Positions 34,501-46,919 of a DNA stretch of 64,000 nt are shown piece after piece; the stretch's first letter is position 1, and every line of letters starts with the position of its first letter. The notes below the pieces were generated by a model. The model had not been told where the DNA came from. It saw only the letters and a list, made by a program, of their open reading frames with translations, and did not search any database. The position numbers and the translations under genes were made by a program. The DNA comes from Helicoverpa zea (lineage: Eukaryota; Arthropoda; Insecta; Lepidoptera; Noctuidae): contig NC_061474.1 in assembly GCF_022581195.2 (NCBI RefSeq), forward strand, positions 4,340,001-4,404,000, in the 5' to 3' direction.

Positions 34501-37190
34501 CGAAATGCATAGCTCTGTCTAAGAAGTTGTGAAATATTCCTGAGAGATCTTGAACTGATCTTAGGCCTAATCATTTTGTCTTAAATCAATAACAACTCAT
34601 TTAATCTCGAAACCTATCATAGAAATATAAAGCCCACAGCATATATGTAGCACAAATTATGCGATACCTATATCAACAAAAGTAACTGCCAATTATTCCC
34701 ATACGTACACATTCATACCACAAACTACAAACACAGTGCTGTCATCGATAAACTGCATACAAATGCAATAACTTTACTTCCATCAATTATCATAACTAGC
34801 ACTTCTATCAAATACCTACATCTTCTAACCTTTAACGTATCGTGACTGTAGATGACATCATTAGAAGTATTAAACTTCACCAATTAGTTGCCAACACTTT
34901 TAGAGCTCTTCTTTTAAGGGCACGGTGTGAATCTTGATCAGGATCTAGGCAGCTATAAAGAAGTCGAGGGTCTTGGTAAACTGGTCGTAGTGAGTCAAAG
35001 GAGATAATTTGTGTAGCTATGTGCAGGGTGTCCTGGAGCTAATGAGTTATAATAAGAGCCACCCAAAGAGACGGGGCTGGGAGGCTGTGGGAGAATGGAG
35101 GAGGCTTTTGTTTTATATAAAATATGCTGTGGAAGTTGGAATAGTGGGTTGTAACTAAATTGGAAGTATTTTGAGTAAATGATTGTCAAATAGCATATGT
35201 AAAGATGTAAGTAGGCACATATGAAGCACTGCTGGAATAAATAAATGAATCAATACCAGGGGTCTGCAGTTCAGATATTTCAAAAGATTTTGGAAAGTGC
35301 TCCAGAAGCATCATTGATGATTTTAGTCAGTAAGAGTCTGACACTCCCTTCTATTATAGCCGGTCATCTTATTAGTTACATGTCGATAACCTCGCCTCCA
35401 AGATAGGGTCTGCTGTTGTGATTTTAACGACAAGAGCACTAGACCAAGAAAATTATTTTCCCTAATGACTTATTAGGGAAAATAGTAAACCAAAAGGCCT
35501 TCAAGAAAAGCAAGCTTCGCCATACTCCCATTTAATTCGCTAACATGTTCCATACTAAGAAACATGCAGGGTCGATGTGTGCGAGCAAGCAAGCCTTACG
35601 ACTTCATTAGAGCGTCAACCGACCAGTCACGACTTTGCTTAACCAAACCACTGTCTGGCAACACACAGGCGAAACCACAACTTACTTCAAGACTATAAAG
35701 TTCATTTTTGATTGGAGATTTTGAAGACTTCACCTGAAAAGAGACAGGGGAATTTGGACGTTGGGATCTTGAGGTTAGGGTTGAATTTTAGTTGTATGTA
35801 ACAATAATGTATTTTGATCGTATTGAGATTTGAATGTACTGAGATGGAATCGCTTCCCTGAGTTGCAAGTTCGAATATGTGCACGATAATTGTTAGGTTT
35901 TGTCGCAATGTGCATGATTGTATGTGCAATGATAGGTTTGAGGTATCTGAGATATGAGTACAAATGCATCTATCGATTTCATCGTGAGCGTGAGCAATTA
36001 TAGGAGTTAATCATAGTAACCTTGGGCTTAATAGAAAATCATATCTGTTTTGATGTAGCTTTTCTTTTAAATGTCATATACCTGCTTATACTTCTTAGTT
36101 CCAAAAAAAAAACTAGCATACTTACTTATGGCTATGAATTTCTAAACAATATTAGAAACCAATGAAAGCTAGCCTTGGTAACACTTCCATCATAAAATAG
36201 AAGATTCCTTAGCTATAAACCAACTTAGGACATAAAATAAAAAAGGCCTTTTACACTTATTAAAATTACTACCTAGAAATCCCAAGAAAGTTTTTAAAAG
36301 CTACAAAAAAGCCACAACTTCACTATAAAATACTTAAAGAAACTTAGCGTGTATCCAACGCCTACACAGCGCTGAGATGTTGATAACTTAATAAGCGCCT
36401 ACCAGCGGTCGTAATTACTAATTAGATGGACCATTTCATTAGCTTATTTCTAAGTCTTTTATTTAGATAGACTTAGGAATACTAATGTGGTTTGAGACAG
36501 AAATCTAGTTTGCTAAGAGCTTAGAAAGTTTTTAAACTGAAAAAAGGTTTGAGCTCCTAAAGTACTGAGTGTAATTTGAAATAATAATCTGCCTTGTTTT
36601 TTTCGGGCTTAACTATGATCTAGTCTAATCGGCTGCAACAAATTACTAGTGTTTTACATGATATGACTACCTATCTTACCTCTCCAATCTAGGTAGATAT
36701 CAGATTATGATATACTTTCTCTTTAGTAAGAGTGCCACTGGCTACCCTTAGCGCCTGTCAAAGATGTTCTAATGACCCTTTGCTTAACTTAGTTTCTGCA
36801 TAAAACGCTAAGACATGAAGGCTCATCCATCTACGGATCGACCGCTTTAATCACAGTTTAACCTCTGACCGTTCAACCCGAGTTACCCACAAACAGGTCA
36901 TCCACGTATAACTAATTTTAAATTCAATATTTTCTTATCTAAACCTCTTTTTTCTTAACAAAACTTTCTAAGAAATCACTTAAAGCGAGTCAGCGCATTG
37001 TCGCTCAGTAATAACTTAATAAGCGCCCCCTGGCGGTAATTACAAATTAGAAGAAGCGCGCTAGCACCCAGCGCGCTCTGATCATTCTAAAGATAGCTTG
37101 GTTCTATTCTGCTAAGTTTTCACTGTGATTTTTGCTGAAGATATTTTCGAGAAAAGGATTTTAATCTAATTCAAGAAAATATTTAATAAG
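31590..37190. other. Gene-free AT-rich flank
   Basis: I see no recognisable gene, RNA or repeat family across this stretch apart from the hairpin at 35454-35484. Frames of 60-92 codons (for example at 32391-32669 and 34335-34574) lack recognisable domains and fit the chance expectation for AT-rich DNA. A weakly GC-richer patch is present at about 31730-31870. Confidence 0.4.
35454..35484. repeat. 13-bp-arm hairpin
   Basis: tattttccctaat (35454-35466) and attagggaaaata (35472-35484) are perfect complements around the loop gactt. It is isolated and its function is unknown. Confidence 0.7.
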
Positions 37191-37199
37191 GTTCTCAGT

Positions 37200-37330
37200 A
37201 TGTGTGTCAGTATGTAGGCATGTTTGTGTTGGACCGATTTTAATGGGGTTTTCAAAAAAATATTTATCACACTTAGGAGAAGTCTTTTGGTATATTTTTG
37301 TAGTCGGTTTTATTTTTTGTAAAAAGTTTT
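37200..37330 (+). repeat. Fragment of moth repeat (gtcggtttt / gaccgattttaatgggg type)
   Basis: tgtgtgtcagtatgtaggca, ggaccgattttaatggggtt and ttgtagtcggttttattttt occur in order. The same phrases occur at 41441-41570 and 41985-42130 in one sense, and at about 14416-14470 and 61270-61315 in reverse. It is noncoding. Confidence 0.4.
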
Positions 37331-38324
37331 AGATCTATATAAAATGATGTTAGTTTAATATGAAAATTCATTCTTACAAGTGACTAGAGCTGAAACCTTC
37401 AAAAACATTTTTTTTTGATTATTGGAAATAAAAATGTTAGGTAAAATATTCTGTACATCAAAGGTAAAAAAATAATTAAAAATATTGCCACTTTCCTTAC
37501 AGAATAGCCCGAGGTCCTAACCCTTAAAAGCGCACGCCCAAGAGAAATCCTTAATGGGTTTAACGTACCAAGATGTTCTATCGATCGGTTCACAAGTTTA
37601 CCTGTTAATCTGCTGAGGACAATATCTTAGTACTTAGGTAATTGTGTTCGCTTCACGACTTCGCTGGGATAAGCTGGGATTATGGTTTTGTTTTGGTAAT
37701 GAAATTATTTTTGTTTATGGTTTTGTTTGTGATTAACGGGTTAAAAAGTGCAACATTTTTTTTTTGTAATTTAAGCCGCTTCTTATAATGCTCTTTAGTC
37801 AGCATAATAAAATAATTTGTGGTCTTTTTTTCTGTTTTATTCTTGTTGTTTCTCTTTGAAAATAATGTAATTCTAATCCTTTATATGTCTCATTGATAAT
37901 CCGCTTTACAAAAATGATCGACACTCTTTAACATATTTAAGACAAAAGAAACATACACAGGTACATGCTTCAATGATGCAAGTTTGATACTGTGTTACTA
38001 CTTATTAAAAATATACAATTTTCTAAGAAACATGGAAAAAATAATTCGTCCTAAATTCAACAAAACCTCAGTGAAGATATTACGATGATCTCATGTTTAT
38101 TTTAATTTAAAAACAAACGTGGTTCATGTCACGTATGCCTTGTGTTGTAGGTATAATTTGTTGTTTTTATTTCTCCAATTTCTACACTTATTCATCGACT
38201 TTGATAATTAATATCGACCTATTGACCTTTTGAGTCATCTGGCTTTACTTACCTATGTCAACCTTTTGGGCTTTTCTTACCTAGCACTTTCTCAGTTAGG
38301 GTTACAACACCTACCAAAAATTGT

Positions 38325-38660
38325 CGTTTAGAAGCTGCCTTTTCAAACTATGTTGAGGATGCTTCCAACCTTACCTGATGCAGCCGTGTATTAATATTTA
38401 ACATAGAGTGACTGCATATCAGTCTTGACCTTCACAACCCATTTACATGGGCAACCCAATACTCCTTGCTGAGACGCAACTCATGGATAAGACTGGTTGT
38501 CAAACTTTCTGGCTTATGGCTACCCGTAACGACTGCCAGAGATGTTGTGTTCAGATGACAGTCAGGACCCACCAATTTAACATTCCTTCTGAAACAAAGA
38601 AGAATTCGTCGTGGCAAGATGGTTCAATTCACCACGCCAACCGTTGCTTAACCTTGTGAT
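38325..38660 (-). repeat. Long degraded copy of the abundant moth repeat
   Basis: cttttcaaactatgttgagg, tgcttccaaccttacctgat, gagtgactgcatatcagtct and catgggcaacccaatactcc are diverged forms of the blocks at 56530-56665. The copy continues with ctggcttatggctacccgta, ctgccagagatg and ccaccaatttaacattcctt. Overlapping 61- and 70-codon frames on the two strands are by-products of the repeat. Confidence 0.6.
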
Positions 38661-39320
38661 CGATCGATCTGTGCAGCTGTAAAGCCAGAAGCTTTCCACG
38701 AAGTCTATCTAATATTACGTAAAGCAAATGTCAAAAAAAATCTTGTGTGATAACTGTGAGACAGTAGGATGATGACGCTGACAAAAAATGTTACATAGAA
38801 TTGGATTGCTACAGGTTTTTCGAAATACCTTTGTTTCCTCAGGAAGTAGGTGAAATCACTGGTGGAAACAAGTATTATTACGTTTAAGGAAAATCTGCAT
38901 TACCTAAGAGTTCCTTAGCGACTTAAGTATGAATGGCCAGTGACCTAGTCATTATAATATTTGCACAAATGACGTCATAAAATCACGCCACATGTAATTA
39001 TCGAGAAAATACTATTAATAATATAAAATTAATAGAAATAATAATCATTTTGTGGTTATTTCTAAGTTTCTAAGAATTTGGTTTCTTAGTATTTTAACGT
39101 GAACTTGTTAATTGTCGTACTAATTCACGTTGGTGTAACATTTTAATTTGTAAATATTGTTATGTTTGTTGGAATTGCAACTCTTTGTCTTTTATTATAA
39201 TGGTCTATGTTTGCTTTTGACGTTTTCGGTGACTAACCACGTGTGGTCATTGATGATCAAATCATTTTTTTTAGAATTAGTTTTTAGCGTGTGTCTATTG
39301 TTGTGATTATGTGTATTTGC

Positions 39321-39336
39321 GTGTGTGTGTGTGTGT
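39321..39336 (+). repeat. (GT)8 microsatellite
   Basis: Eight uninterrupted GT units, preceded by gtgtatttgc. It is short. Confidence 0.95.
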
Positions 39337-40039
39337 AGGTGACGTTATTGCAAAAAATAATGGTCTCTTGACATTATACTAGAATTTTGATAAATGAACT
39401 TGATGAAGTTAGTGTTTAAAGTAGAATTTTCCAGGTTTAAAAATTTAAGTAGTTATCTTCTTCACCACATCATAACCGTTAAATCAACTTTACTCCACAA
39501 TATTTTAGAAATAGAGTTTTATTTATGTACCTATGTTTCTCCACATAATGATAAAAAATATACATTCATTTCACCTACCTAACTTAACTTTTGCAAATTC
39601 CCTCATTTACCAAAACATCGATATCACACACCGCTTATACCCGCTTAACAAAACGAGTCATCATCCATCTTGCAAGTCGGGTCAGTTTTCAATTAGCTAA
39701 GTGTTAATGCAAGCCAGTGTAAGCTCTTCAGGCCACCGGCGCCATTTTGTTTTTGTCAAACAATGTCAACTTGACATGAGACTTGAGGTATTAATTGTTT
39801 GCTAAACCCTTTTGTCGTGACTTTAAAGGCTTTAATCTTTTGATAAATTGATGGGCAAATAAATTGGCGAATTACCCAGTTTTGCAGGTTTGGTAATCTT
39901 TTATTAACACTTTGGTAATGATTATTTGTTTTCATGATCTGGATTAGGGTCAAAATATTTCTTTTTTTATAAAATTACTAAAATTAGCATCGTAACTTCG
40001 AAAGCTGCCCCTGATTTATAAAAAAAACCGTTAAAAATC

Positions 40040-40330
40040 GTTCACCAAGTGGCGTATCCGAACTGAATTCCCCAAACGACGCGGTAGTCCAGTTCAAAGG
40101 CACTAACAAAATAAAAAAAACGAACCCCATTCGATATTCAAAGTTCATTAATACAGCGTTAACAAAGGCCGCTAATGCTCGGCACACGTCCACAGACGGC
40201 AGCTAAAAAAGAAATTATTCTTAATTCAAAATAAATATCCCGCATTCGATTACGAAAAAGGAACGTCCATCGTCAGTCACAATGGGATCGGCTTCACGAG
40301 AGGCCGTCTTGAGCAGTCATTTAAAATATA
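40040..40330. promoter_or_regulatory. Candidate regulatory island
   Basis: A GC-richer patch includes caagtggcgtatccgaactg, acgacgcggtagtccagttc, cggcacacgtccacagacgg and acgagaggccgtcttgagca, with no recognised repeat. The 69-codon minus-strand frame across it is not recognised. It is flagged on composition only. Confidence 0.22.
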
Positions 40331-41014
40331 TTGAGGCGAGCGACAAAGCAGCGATTGTCCTGCTGGCTATAAACCCGACGTTTTTCTACGGTGAATTAGT
40401 TGAGATTATGTTCGAATAGGGACTAATAAATCTTAAATAGAAGCAAAGCTTGAGTGTCCATTGATTTCTTGAGAGTAGGCGTGATTGTCGATGGCAATCT
40501 TCATAAATTTTACGAGGGAAATCGATAAGTCAAAAGGTAAAAGAAAGGTGTTTTGTATGGGATATGTTCGTTTCATTTGGCTAACAATCAGTCGTTTGTG
40601 CGGCACTTGTGGCAATTATGAGTTATGGCCTGTGCCTAATAGAAATTATTGTTCGCAGTTTTATGGGCTACAGATAGTTTCTACGCTGCGGATGAGACGT
40701 TGTCATGCGTTTCCATGGTGATGTGAATGTTATGACAAGATCCATTCAGAAATAATGATCTTAGTCTGTGTCCTTAAAATAATTATTTTGTGCGGTTATG
40801 CTTTGGAGCAAGAATATTTTGCCAACAGTATTTCTATTATAAGAAAGATAGGACTTATAATATATTTTGTTGTAACACAGAATACAATGTAAAAATAATA
40901 GAATCGCATTATCAATTTCCAAACAAAATTATGGTTCATACATAATGGAGAATCTGTGTACAACCAATTAGATTAAAAAAAAACTTTCTTCATATCGCAC
41001 TCGCAAAGCAAACT

Positions 41015-41033
41015 AAAAAAAAAAAAAAAAAAA
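41015..41033 (+). repeat. 19-bp poly(A) run
   Basis: This is an uninterrupted run of 19 A. It could be the tail of a very degraded retroposon, but no recognisable element body or flanking duplication is visible. Confidence 0.85.
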
Positions 41034-41440
41034 CAAAATAATTTTCTTTCTACAACCTAGTACTACCTATCTCTATTCTTATCAAATCTTGCATTTACAA
41101 TGACTAATCTGTGTTTTTTTGCCTATTTGTTTTGAGACCACCTCCGATTGCTTTGAGATGGCAAGCGGACCCGGGTGATTAGCATAAGTGTTGACTCGGG
41201 GACAACAAATGTGCTTATCGAAGAGCCCGAGATTGGTCTGAACACCGACCTTAATTGCTCATCAATATTCGACCTAATAAGTTGCTATGGTTACAAGAAA
41301 GTACGTTTTAAATAAAACAAGTTAGGATTTTAACCAATTTAAAAAAAACGAGGTTGTGAGTTTAACTTGCGGCGTCACGTATCGTATTGGACATAAATGA
41401 CGCGGGCAAGCATGAGGTTTCAACTTGATAATATTATTAA

Positions 41441-41570
41441 CCAACTTTTAAAAAGGAGGTTCTGAGTTTGACTTATATGTGTATCTCACGTTTGGCTGGT
41501 TTTGATGCGGTTTTCACGATAGTATTTATCAGATTTAAGAGAAGGTTTAAGGTATATATTTTTTATTAAA
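41441..41570 (+). repeat. Degraded moth repeat
   Basis: ccaacttttaaaaaggaggt, tctgagtttgacttatatgt and ttggctggttttgatgcggt match the blocks of the better copy at 41985-42130, about 550 bp away in the same orientation. The separation suggests two independent copies, or a segmental duplication now diverged. Confidence 0.5.
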
Positions 41571-41984
41571 AACTTTTTTTCTTATAATAATTATGTATAT
41601 TTATTGCAAATTAATAATGTAAGAAGGAAAAATACTTTTAAAAAAGGACAATAACATTATTACGGCATTAGTCATACTACAGCGTAGCATGTGTAGGTCT
41701 TTTCCAAGGTCGCGCACCGAAAACGAGGAAAAAAATAAAATAATTAAAAACCAAACAGAGAAAATTCTACAAAAACCTAATTTTAATTAGCTAGGCAAAC
41801 CACTTTCCTAACTCATATAAGTAATAAGTACCTACTGTTAAATTTACTTTCCTTATTATTGTTATAATTCGTAATTAGCATTAATTATTATAATGGAATT
41901 GACCTAATTAGTTGTTATTTAATCAGCATCATATTTGATATAAATCACGTACACATGCATGAAGTTTCAAGGTCATTTGGTTTA

Positions 41985-42130
41985 CCGACTTCGAAAATAG
42001 AGAGGTCTCAGTTTGACCTGTTTGTATGTATGTATGTTTGTGCGCGATTTTCTCACGTTTGGCTGGACTGATTTTGATGCGGTTTTCAGCATAATATGAG
42101 CTCAGATTTGGATATCAGAAAAGTTAAGTC
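41985..42130 (+). repeat. Moth repeat, second nearby copy
   Basis: ccgacttcgaaaatagagag, gtctcagtttgacctgtttg, cacgtttggctggactgatt and ttgatgcggttttcagcata occur in the same order as at 41441. The short (tatg)n run in the middle (tgtatgtatgtatg) is typical of this family. Confidence 0.5.
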
Positions 42131-42740
42131 ATAAAGCTGTATCTTGTGGTCCATTTGCGTCCCGGCAAAAAATTGCTTTCACCCGGTTCCAGAATTGTGG
42201 AACACCCTGTACCTATGTAGATATATGTTGTGTTTTTTATGTCCATAAAAAATACATTTGGATACAATTTCTAATTTCAGTGCGTAACAGTACAGCTCTA
42301 AATCCGCCTAATTAGCAAAACATATTTTAATTAACATTTGATTAATGATTGATGTCATATCATTGTTTTTCGCCAGTTTTGTTAGTAATTACCTAACTCA
42401 AATTACTATAATACAATTGGGGTTTTCTGGGATCATTAGCAATTGTCTCAAATTATTCTGAATTAGGCAAAACATAATAATACCTATAAGTACCTTAATA
42501 TGTATGTGAATAAAAGGTATTTGCTATTCTAACTCATTATAATTAGACAAAACCAGGAAAGAGTAAGAGCAAATACTGATTATTCACAAAATTTGGCATT
42601 GTTGAAAAACCCAAATAGAAAATGTATCTACCTAAGTAAAATACCTAATAAATTGGTTAAAAATTAGCCTATCTTAATCTAAGGTGCATAAATTTGTCAC
42701 TAACATACACACGAGCAAAATTTCGCCCTCTCACGTCAGA

Positions 42741-42960
42741 CTTTTTGTAGGACAGATAAATCAGACCGATTTTTTGTAGGACGTTCCTACCGGCTTTTGT
42801 AGGACGTAAGCGTCACACTATTAATATTGCTATCGTATGTTCTATTTTGCTCCTACAAAAAATCAGTCACCGAATATTTGACGTGGGTCTTATGTGATTC
42901 CAAATTCCAAATTCACCGAATATCGGACGTGGGCTTCCAAATTCGAAATTCGAAATTCAA
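42741..42960. repeat. Cluster of short direct and inverted repeats
   Basis: ttttgtaggac occurs three times (ending at 42753, 42783 and 42805). An inverted match, tcctacaaaaaatcagtc, occurs at about 42851-42868 and pairs best with gaccgattttttgtagga at 42765. Next come two direct copies of caccgaatat..gacgtggg (starting near 42868 and 42915) and a run of aaattcgaaattcgaaattc. The pattern suggests an unnamed foldback or tandem-unit element. Confidence 0.5.
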
Positions 42961-43102
42961 AAAAGTTAATCCAGCCAGTACTTTCTTGTGGCCGCTCGCA
43001 GTACGGTACTCCGTTCCCTTAATTAAGATGTAGGCAGAGTGGCGCATGTTCGCTAACGAGTGCCTCACACATCTGTACCCTGTCTTATGGGGCAAAGAGT
43101 AA

Positions 43103-43339
43103 GTAAGTACAGAATGTTCATTTAGCACTGGATATGATTTCTTTAAGACTACTGGACTCAAAAAATGCATTGCCTGCGTGAAGTTGGCTACGCATGATTG
43201 TGCAACAATCAAATTGTATGAACAGAATGACTTCAGAGCGATAAAGTTATTTAACGACAGATCTTCTGGCATTGAGATCACCATGGGATACCTGGTAGAA
43301 TATAGAAAAGTCACACTGACAAACACTCATGTTACTTAA
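43103..43339 (+). other. 78-codon open stretch, unrecognised; possible exon remnant
   Basis: Between two in-frame stops the plus strand encodes STGYDFFKTTGLKKCIACVK, LATHDCATIKLYEQNDFRAI and KLFNDRSSGIEITMGYLVEY. The composition is balanced and protein-like, unlike most frames here. There is no ATG until residue 61. tacag at 43108-43112 and tttag at 43121-43125 could be acceptors, although the pyrimidine tract is poor. I do not recognise a family. The overlapping 137-codon minus-strand frame has a non-ATG start and looks less protein-like. It may be a decayed gene or transposon fragment. Confidence 0.2.
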
Positions 43340-45265
43340 AGACCGATCTCGCTTCTTCTACTGAAGAAAAGTAAAACTCTTCTTCTTCGGTTTCTAGTTA
43401 TGATACTATAGCATGACATTACTTATGACGTCACACAATACATTTTCATCTGGTGTGTGCAAGACGCTAATATTCACAGATCGTTATTATGTCAGAATGT
43501 GTGTACCAATTTGCCATACCAACACCCCATGACGACAATTCAAATTCTAACAGATAACACTTGAAATACTAAACTAAACCTACTGTCCCCTCTATCTCCC
43601 ATACTCGCTGACTTACCACTATTACTTACCCGTTACACCTGAAGACAAACTACGACCATAGAACCACCATAACAATATACTACCATACCGTTGCTTGTTC
43701 TATAAGACTTGTAAGCAAAGCCTTGAGTATTGAACCGTCAATGGATAGCAAAGTAAGAGATTGCGTCGATGGTATATGAGTTTTGGGTGTAAGTTTTACA
43801 CTAGAAACTCTTCTGGTTAATTAGGAGAATTTTCGTGTAATTAGACATAGGTTTTTATGTGGTAATGAGCACTGATAGTGGTGTAGTATGTAAATTGTTA
43901 TTACAATGTGTGTGTGTATTTGGTAATTTTAGAAGGACAAATAAGTGTATCAATATTTTTTACAGAATTGGCCTAAATTGGTAGTTAAGTTCTATTGCCG
44001 AGTTAACAGTAAACTTACTTAGAAAGTTCTTAGAATTCAAATTCTTAAAAATATTTTAATTTATTCAATAAACAGTTTCAGGGATGTTCCTTGTAAATTG
44101 ATCTAGCTTTCAAAATTAATAAAGGCATCAAAAAAATTATAAGATGTGCTGTAAACTTACGTAAAATATAAAAAAACTTTACCTATGCATATAAGTTTTT
44201 GTTATTATCTTATGTGGTTGTGACATTCACCGTGATTCACCTTAACTACGATCAACACGTATATTCCTACCTATACCTATATACTATCAATACGAAACTT
44301 TTTCTTTTAATTGAATTGAATAAAAAAATCTATTAACCAAGACCGCCAGCGTACTAATTCACAATAAGTCATTAGAACGTCATTTGTTCCTTTTTCTAAA
44401 CTCAACACTTCTAAAGAAGCAAAGATCATTTCATAATCAGCGTAAAAGAGTTTGTTTATAATCGAGTAAATCAATCGATTGAGCTCGGTCGGCGGCGCAC
44501 AATAAATCGAATCGAATCGATGCGGTGTGGTCTCGATAATCGTTAGTTAAGCATTGTCAGGTCTTTAGGGTACCGTAAAGATTTTTGGGTGTTGATTTGT
44601 TTTGGTGAAAGGAAATAGAATGAGATTTAATAGTGTGAGTTTCTTTAGAATCAAGCCTAACGAAGTTAAGTATAACATACTAAGTTAGTACCTACTATTT
44701 TACGTTACCTCTTCTTCTTTCATGTGCTTACTGTGTACCGAAATCTTTTTCTTCTTCTTCTTAGCGTTTACCCCGTCTTGTGACGGAAATACTTTATTAA
44801 ATATAATGCTATTATGCAAATATAAATTCCCAGTACGTTATTAATACGTTATAGGTACCGATGAAAAAACATGTTTTTTTCATAGATAATAAACAATTTA
44901 AAGATTCAACAAATAACCATTGTGTGACAGACAGTTTAACACAACATTACCGACCATTGTTAGTTTAAAGTACAATAAATATTTTTAAGTTCTAATAAAT
45001 AACACAATCTCAGGATAAAATAAAATATCTAGTCACATGCGGAACCACGTTTTCTAACACGCACTTTACACAGGTGTTTTTATAGACAAATTGATGAAAT
45101 AAATGTTAAAATTAAAATGTACCATTAATCTTGTGTTTGATCTAACGAAGCGTTGATTAGCTCATCAACAGTTATATTGAAAATGTGTAGACGATGATAA
45201 TTGATTTTGCTAATTTAGGCCTTTTCGATTATAGAAATAAATGGAATTTAGGTCGTAGAAAACTT
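43340..45265. other. AT-rich flank without recognisable gene
   Basis: The only notable patch is 44461-44560, where atcaatcgattgagctcggt and aatcgaatcgaatcgatgcg give several ATCGAT/ATCGAAT words near ggcggcgcacaataaatc. This is a possible factor-binding cluster. A short (ctt)n run lies near 44748-44762. No frame is recognised. Confidence 0.3.
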
Positions 45266-45269
45266 ACAA

Positions 45270-45362
45270 GGAAAATCTCTTGAACCCAGGACTTTACATT
45301 CTGAAATCGCCAATCTGCCTTGAGCAAGCCGTGGTGATTAACGCTCATTCCTTCTCTGTATA
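45270..45362 (+). repeat. Degraded SINE-like repeat
   Basis: ggaaaatctcttgaacccag, ttctgaaatcgccaatctgc, cttgagcaagccgtggtgat and taacgctcattccttctctg align by eye with the middle of the insertion at 1271-1453 in the same sense. It ends abruptly before the block corresponding to agcccagcagtgggac. Confidence 0.6.
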
Positions 45363-46670
45363 ATTATTGTTTTAAAAACTAAAAAACACGCTAGTCATGT
45401 CCATATTGTCATCAGAACTCAGAGCGTGTGCAAAATTTCATCCCATTCGAAGACCGGGAAGAGGGTCAAATTAAGATTCCAAGATTTTCTTACATATGTA
45501 CAAGTGAAGCTAATATAAGCGTGTTAATAAGAGTCCTATGCTCTGCAGTGGCACATTGAAAAGCCAACAGATGATTGATTTTTGAGTGCACCATACTATA
45601 CAAAAATCATAACCGCCAAAGATGATAAATTCGGCAAACCACCTCAGCACCAACAAAACCATAAAATATAGTTTCAATAATATTTATTAACCGATAATCA
45701 CCGTTCATCGAAGTCAACAATACCAATACCTTGACTCCTCTGATTAACAGTTCCAATCGCATCAACCACTGGTCACGGTACCCTCATTGGCGGCCATTAA
45801 TCTAAGGAATCACTTAACGAGCCAGTATTAGCTTCCTTCGCCAAAAATGTAATAAAAAGTGTTCGGGTCGTTAGCGAAACGCGGCAACCCTTTTGGTGGA
45901 AATTAAATATTGTTGGTACGTGGTGTTAGTGAGAGCGTATCTAGGGTATGGCGTTAAGCGATTTAGATAATGATTCTAAAGAATAGTTGATAAATTGGGT
46001 AATTTCTCATTGAAAAAAAAATATTGTTTTCTTTAGAAGCCTGCAAATTAAGTAATTAGTAGGTTACATGTACATATGTAGAAGATCAGTCAAAAGACTA
46101 CATTTCTGGGTATCTATTCATTCAGCCAAATCATGGAGGTTTACTGTTATAGTTCCTTCTACTTATAAGACTTTGTTAGTATTCACTATAGAACACCATA
46201 GACTTACATAACTATTATTCTAGATGTATATAGGTAAGTCGAGAGGTGGCATCAATATCTATCACATAAAATTCAACCTAGGCAAGAAAAGACAATACAA
46301 AATCTCAGACAAAATTGATGTAACTTTCATAATGCAAAAAACAGAATCAGTTTCCCGCTACCACCAGCAAGGCACCTTTAAGTCATAAATATCGCTGAAC
46401 ACGTTAAATATTGAGGCAGTGCGACCGATCCGACCGACTAACCCTTTGTCGTGAATGCCTGAAAAATGACCCCAACAGCAAATATTAATAAGTGATCCTA
46501 TTCACTGGCTCCCGATATAAAGTTTGCTTTTCAACGACAATTTGTTATCTGGCAACACTGGTGGATTAATAGGGTTGCTGTGTTATAACGACTAAAGTTT
46601 AGATATACATAGTAAGTATTATAAACTTGATTTTCTGACCCAGCTTTTTTCTTTTGAAAAACTATGTAGG

Positions 46671-46915
46671 TATTGTGGTTGCCTGCCTAGTTCCTCAACT
46701 GGAAAAAGATAACAAAAAAAATACATTTATTTATTTACATAATATAAAACTGTGTATTGTGGTTACCCGTCAAGTCCCCAATTCGAAAAAAATATGAATT
46801 AATAAATTAAATTATAGATCTAGTTTATTTTAAAATATAATAAACAGACTTTGAAGAATAAATCTTAAAAAAATACGCTTATTTATTTACATTACACTTA
46901 TTATACACAACCTTT
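46671..46915 (+). repeat. Degenerate direct repeats
   Basis: tattgtggttgcctgcctag with cctcaactggaaaaagata (from 46671) recurs as tattgtggttacccgtcaag with cccaattcgaaaaaaatat (from 46755), an offset of 84 bp. A third block, aaaatacatttatttatttacat (about 46717), recurs as aaaatacgcttatttatttacat (about 46871). Units are diverged and unequal in length. It is noncoding. Confidence 0.5.
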
Positions 46916-46919
46916 ATAA

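Noticed and set aside
41015..41033. Poly(A) run as a processed pseudogene tail
   Set aside because: No gene-like sequence precedes it and no flanking duplication was found.
42913..43326. 137-codon minus-strand frame
   Set aside because: It has a non-ATG start, runs through the short-repeat cluster and matches no family I know; the plus-strand frame across part of it looks more protein-like.
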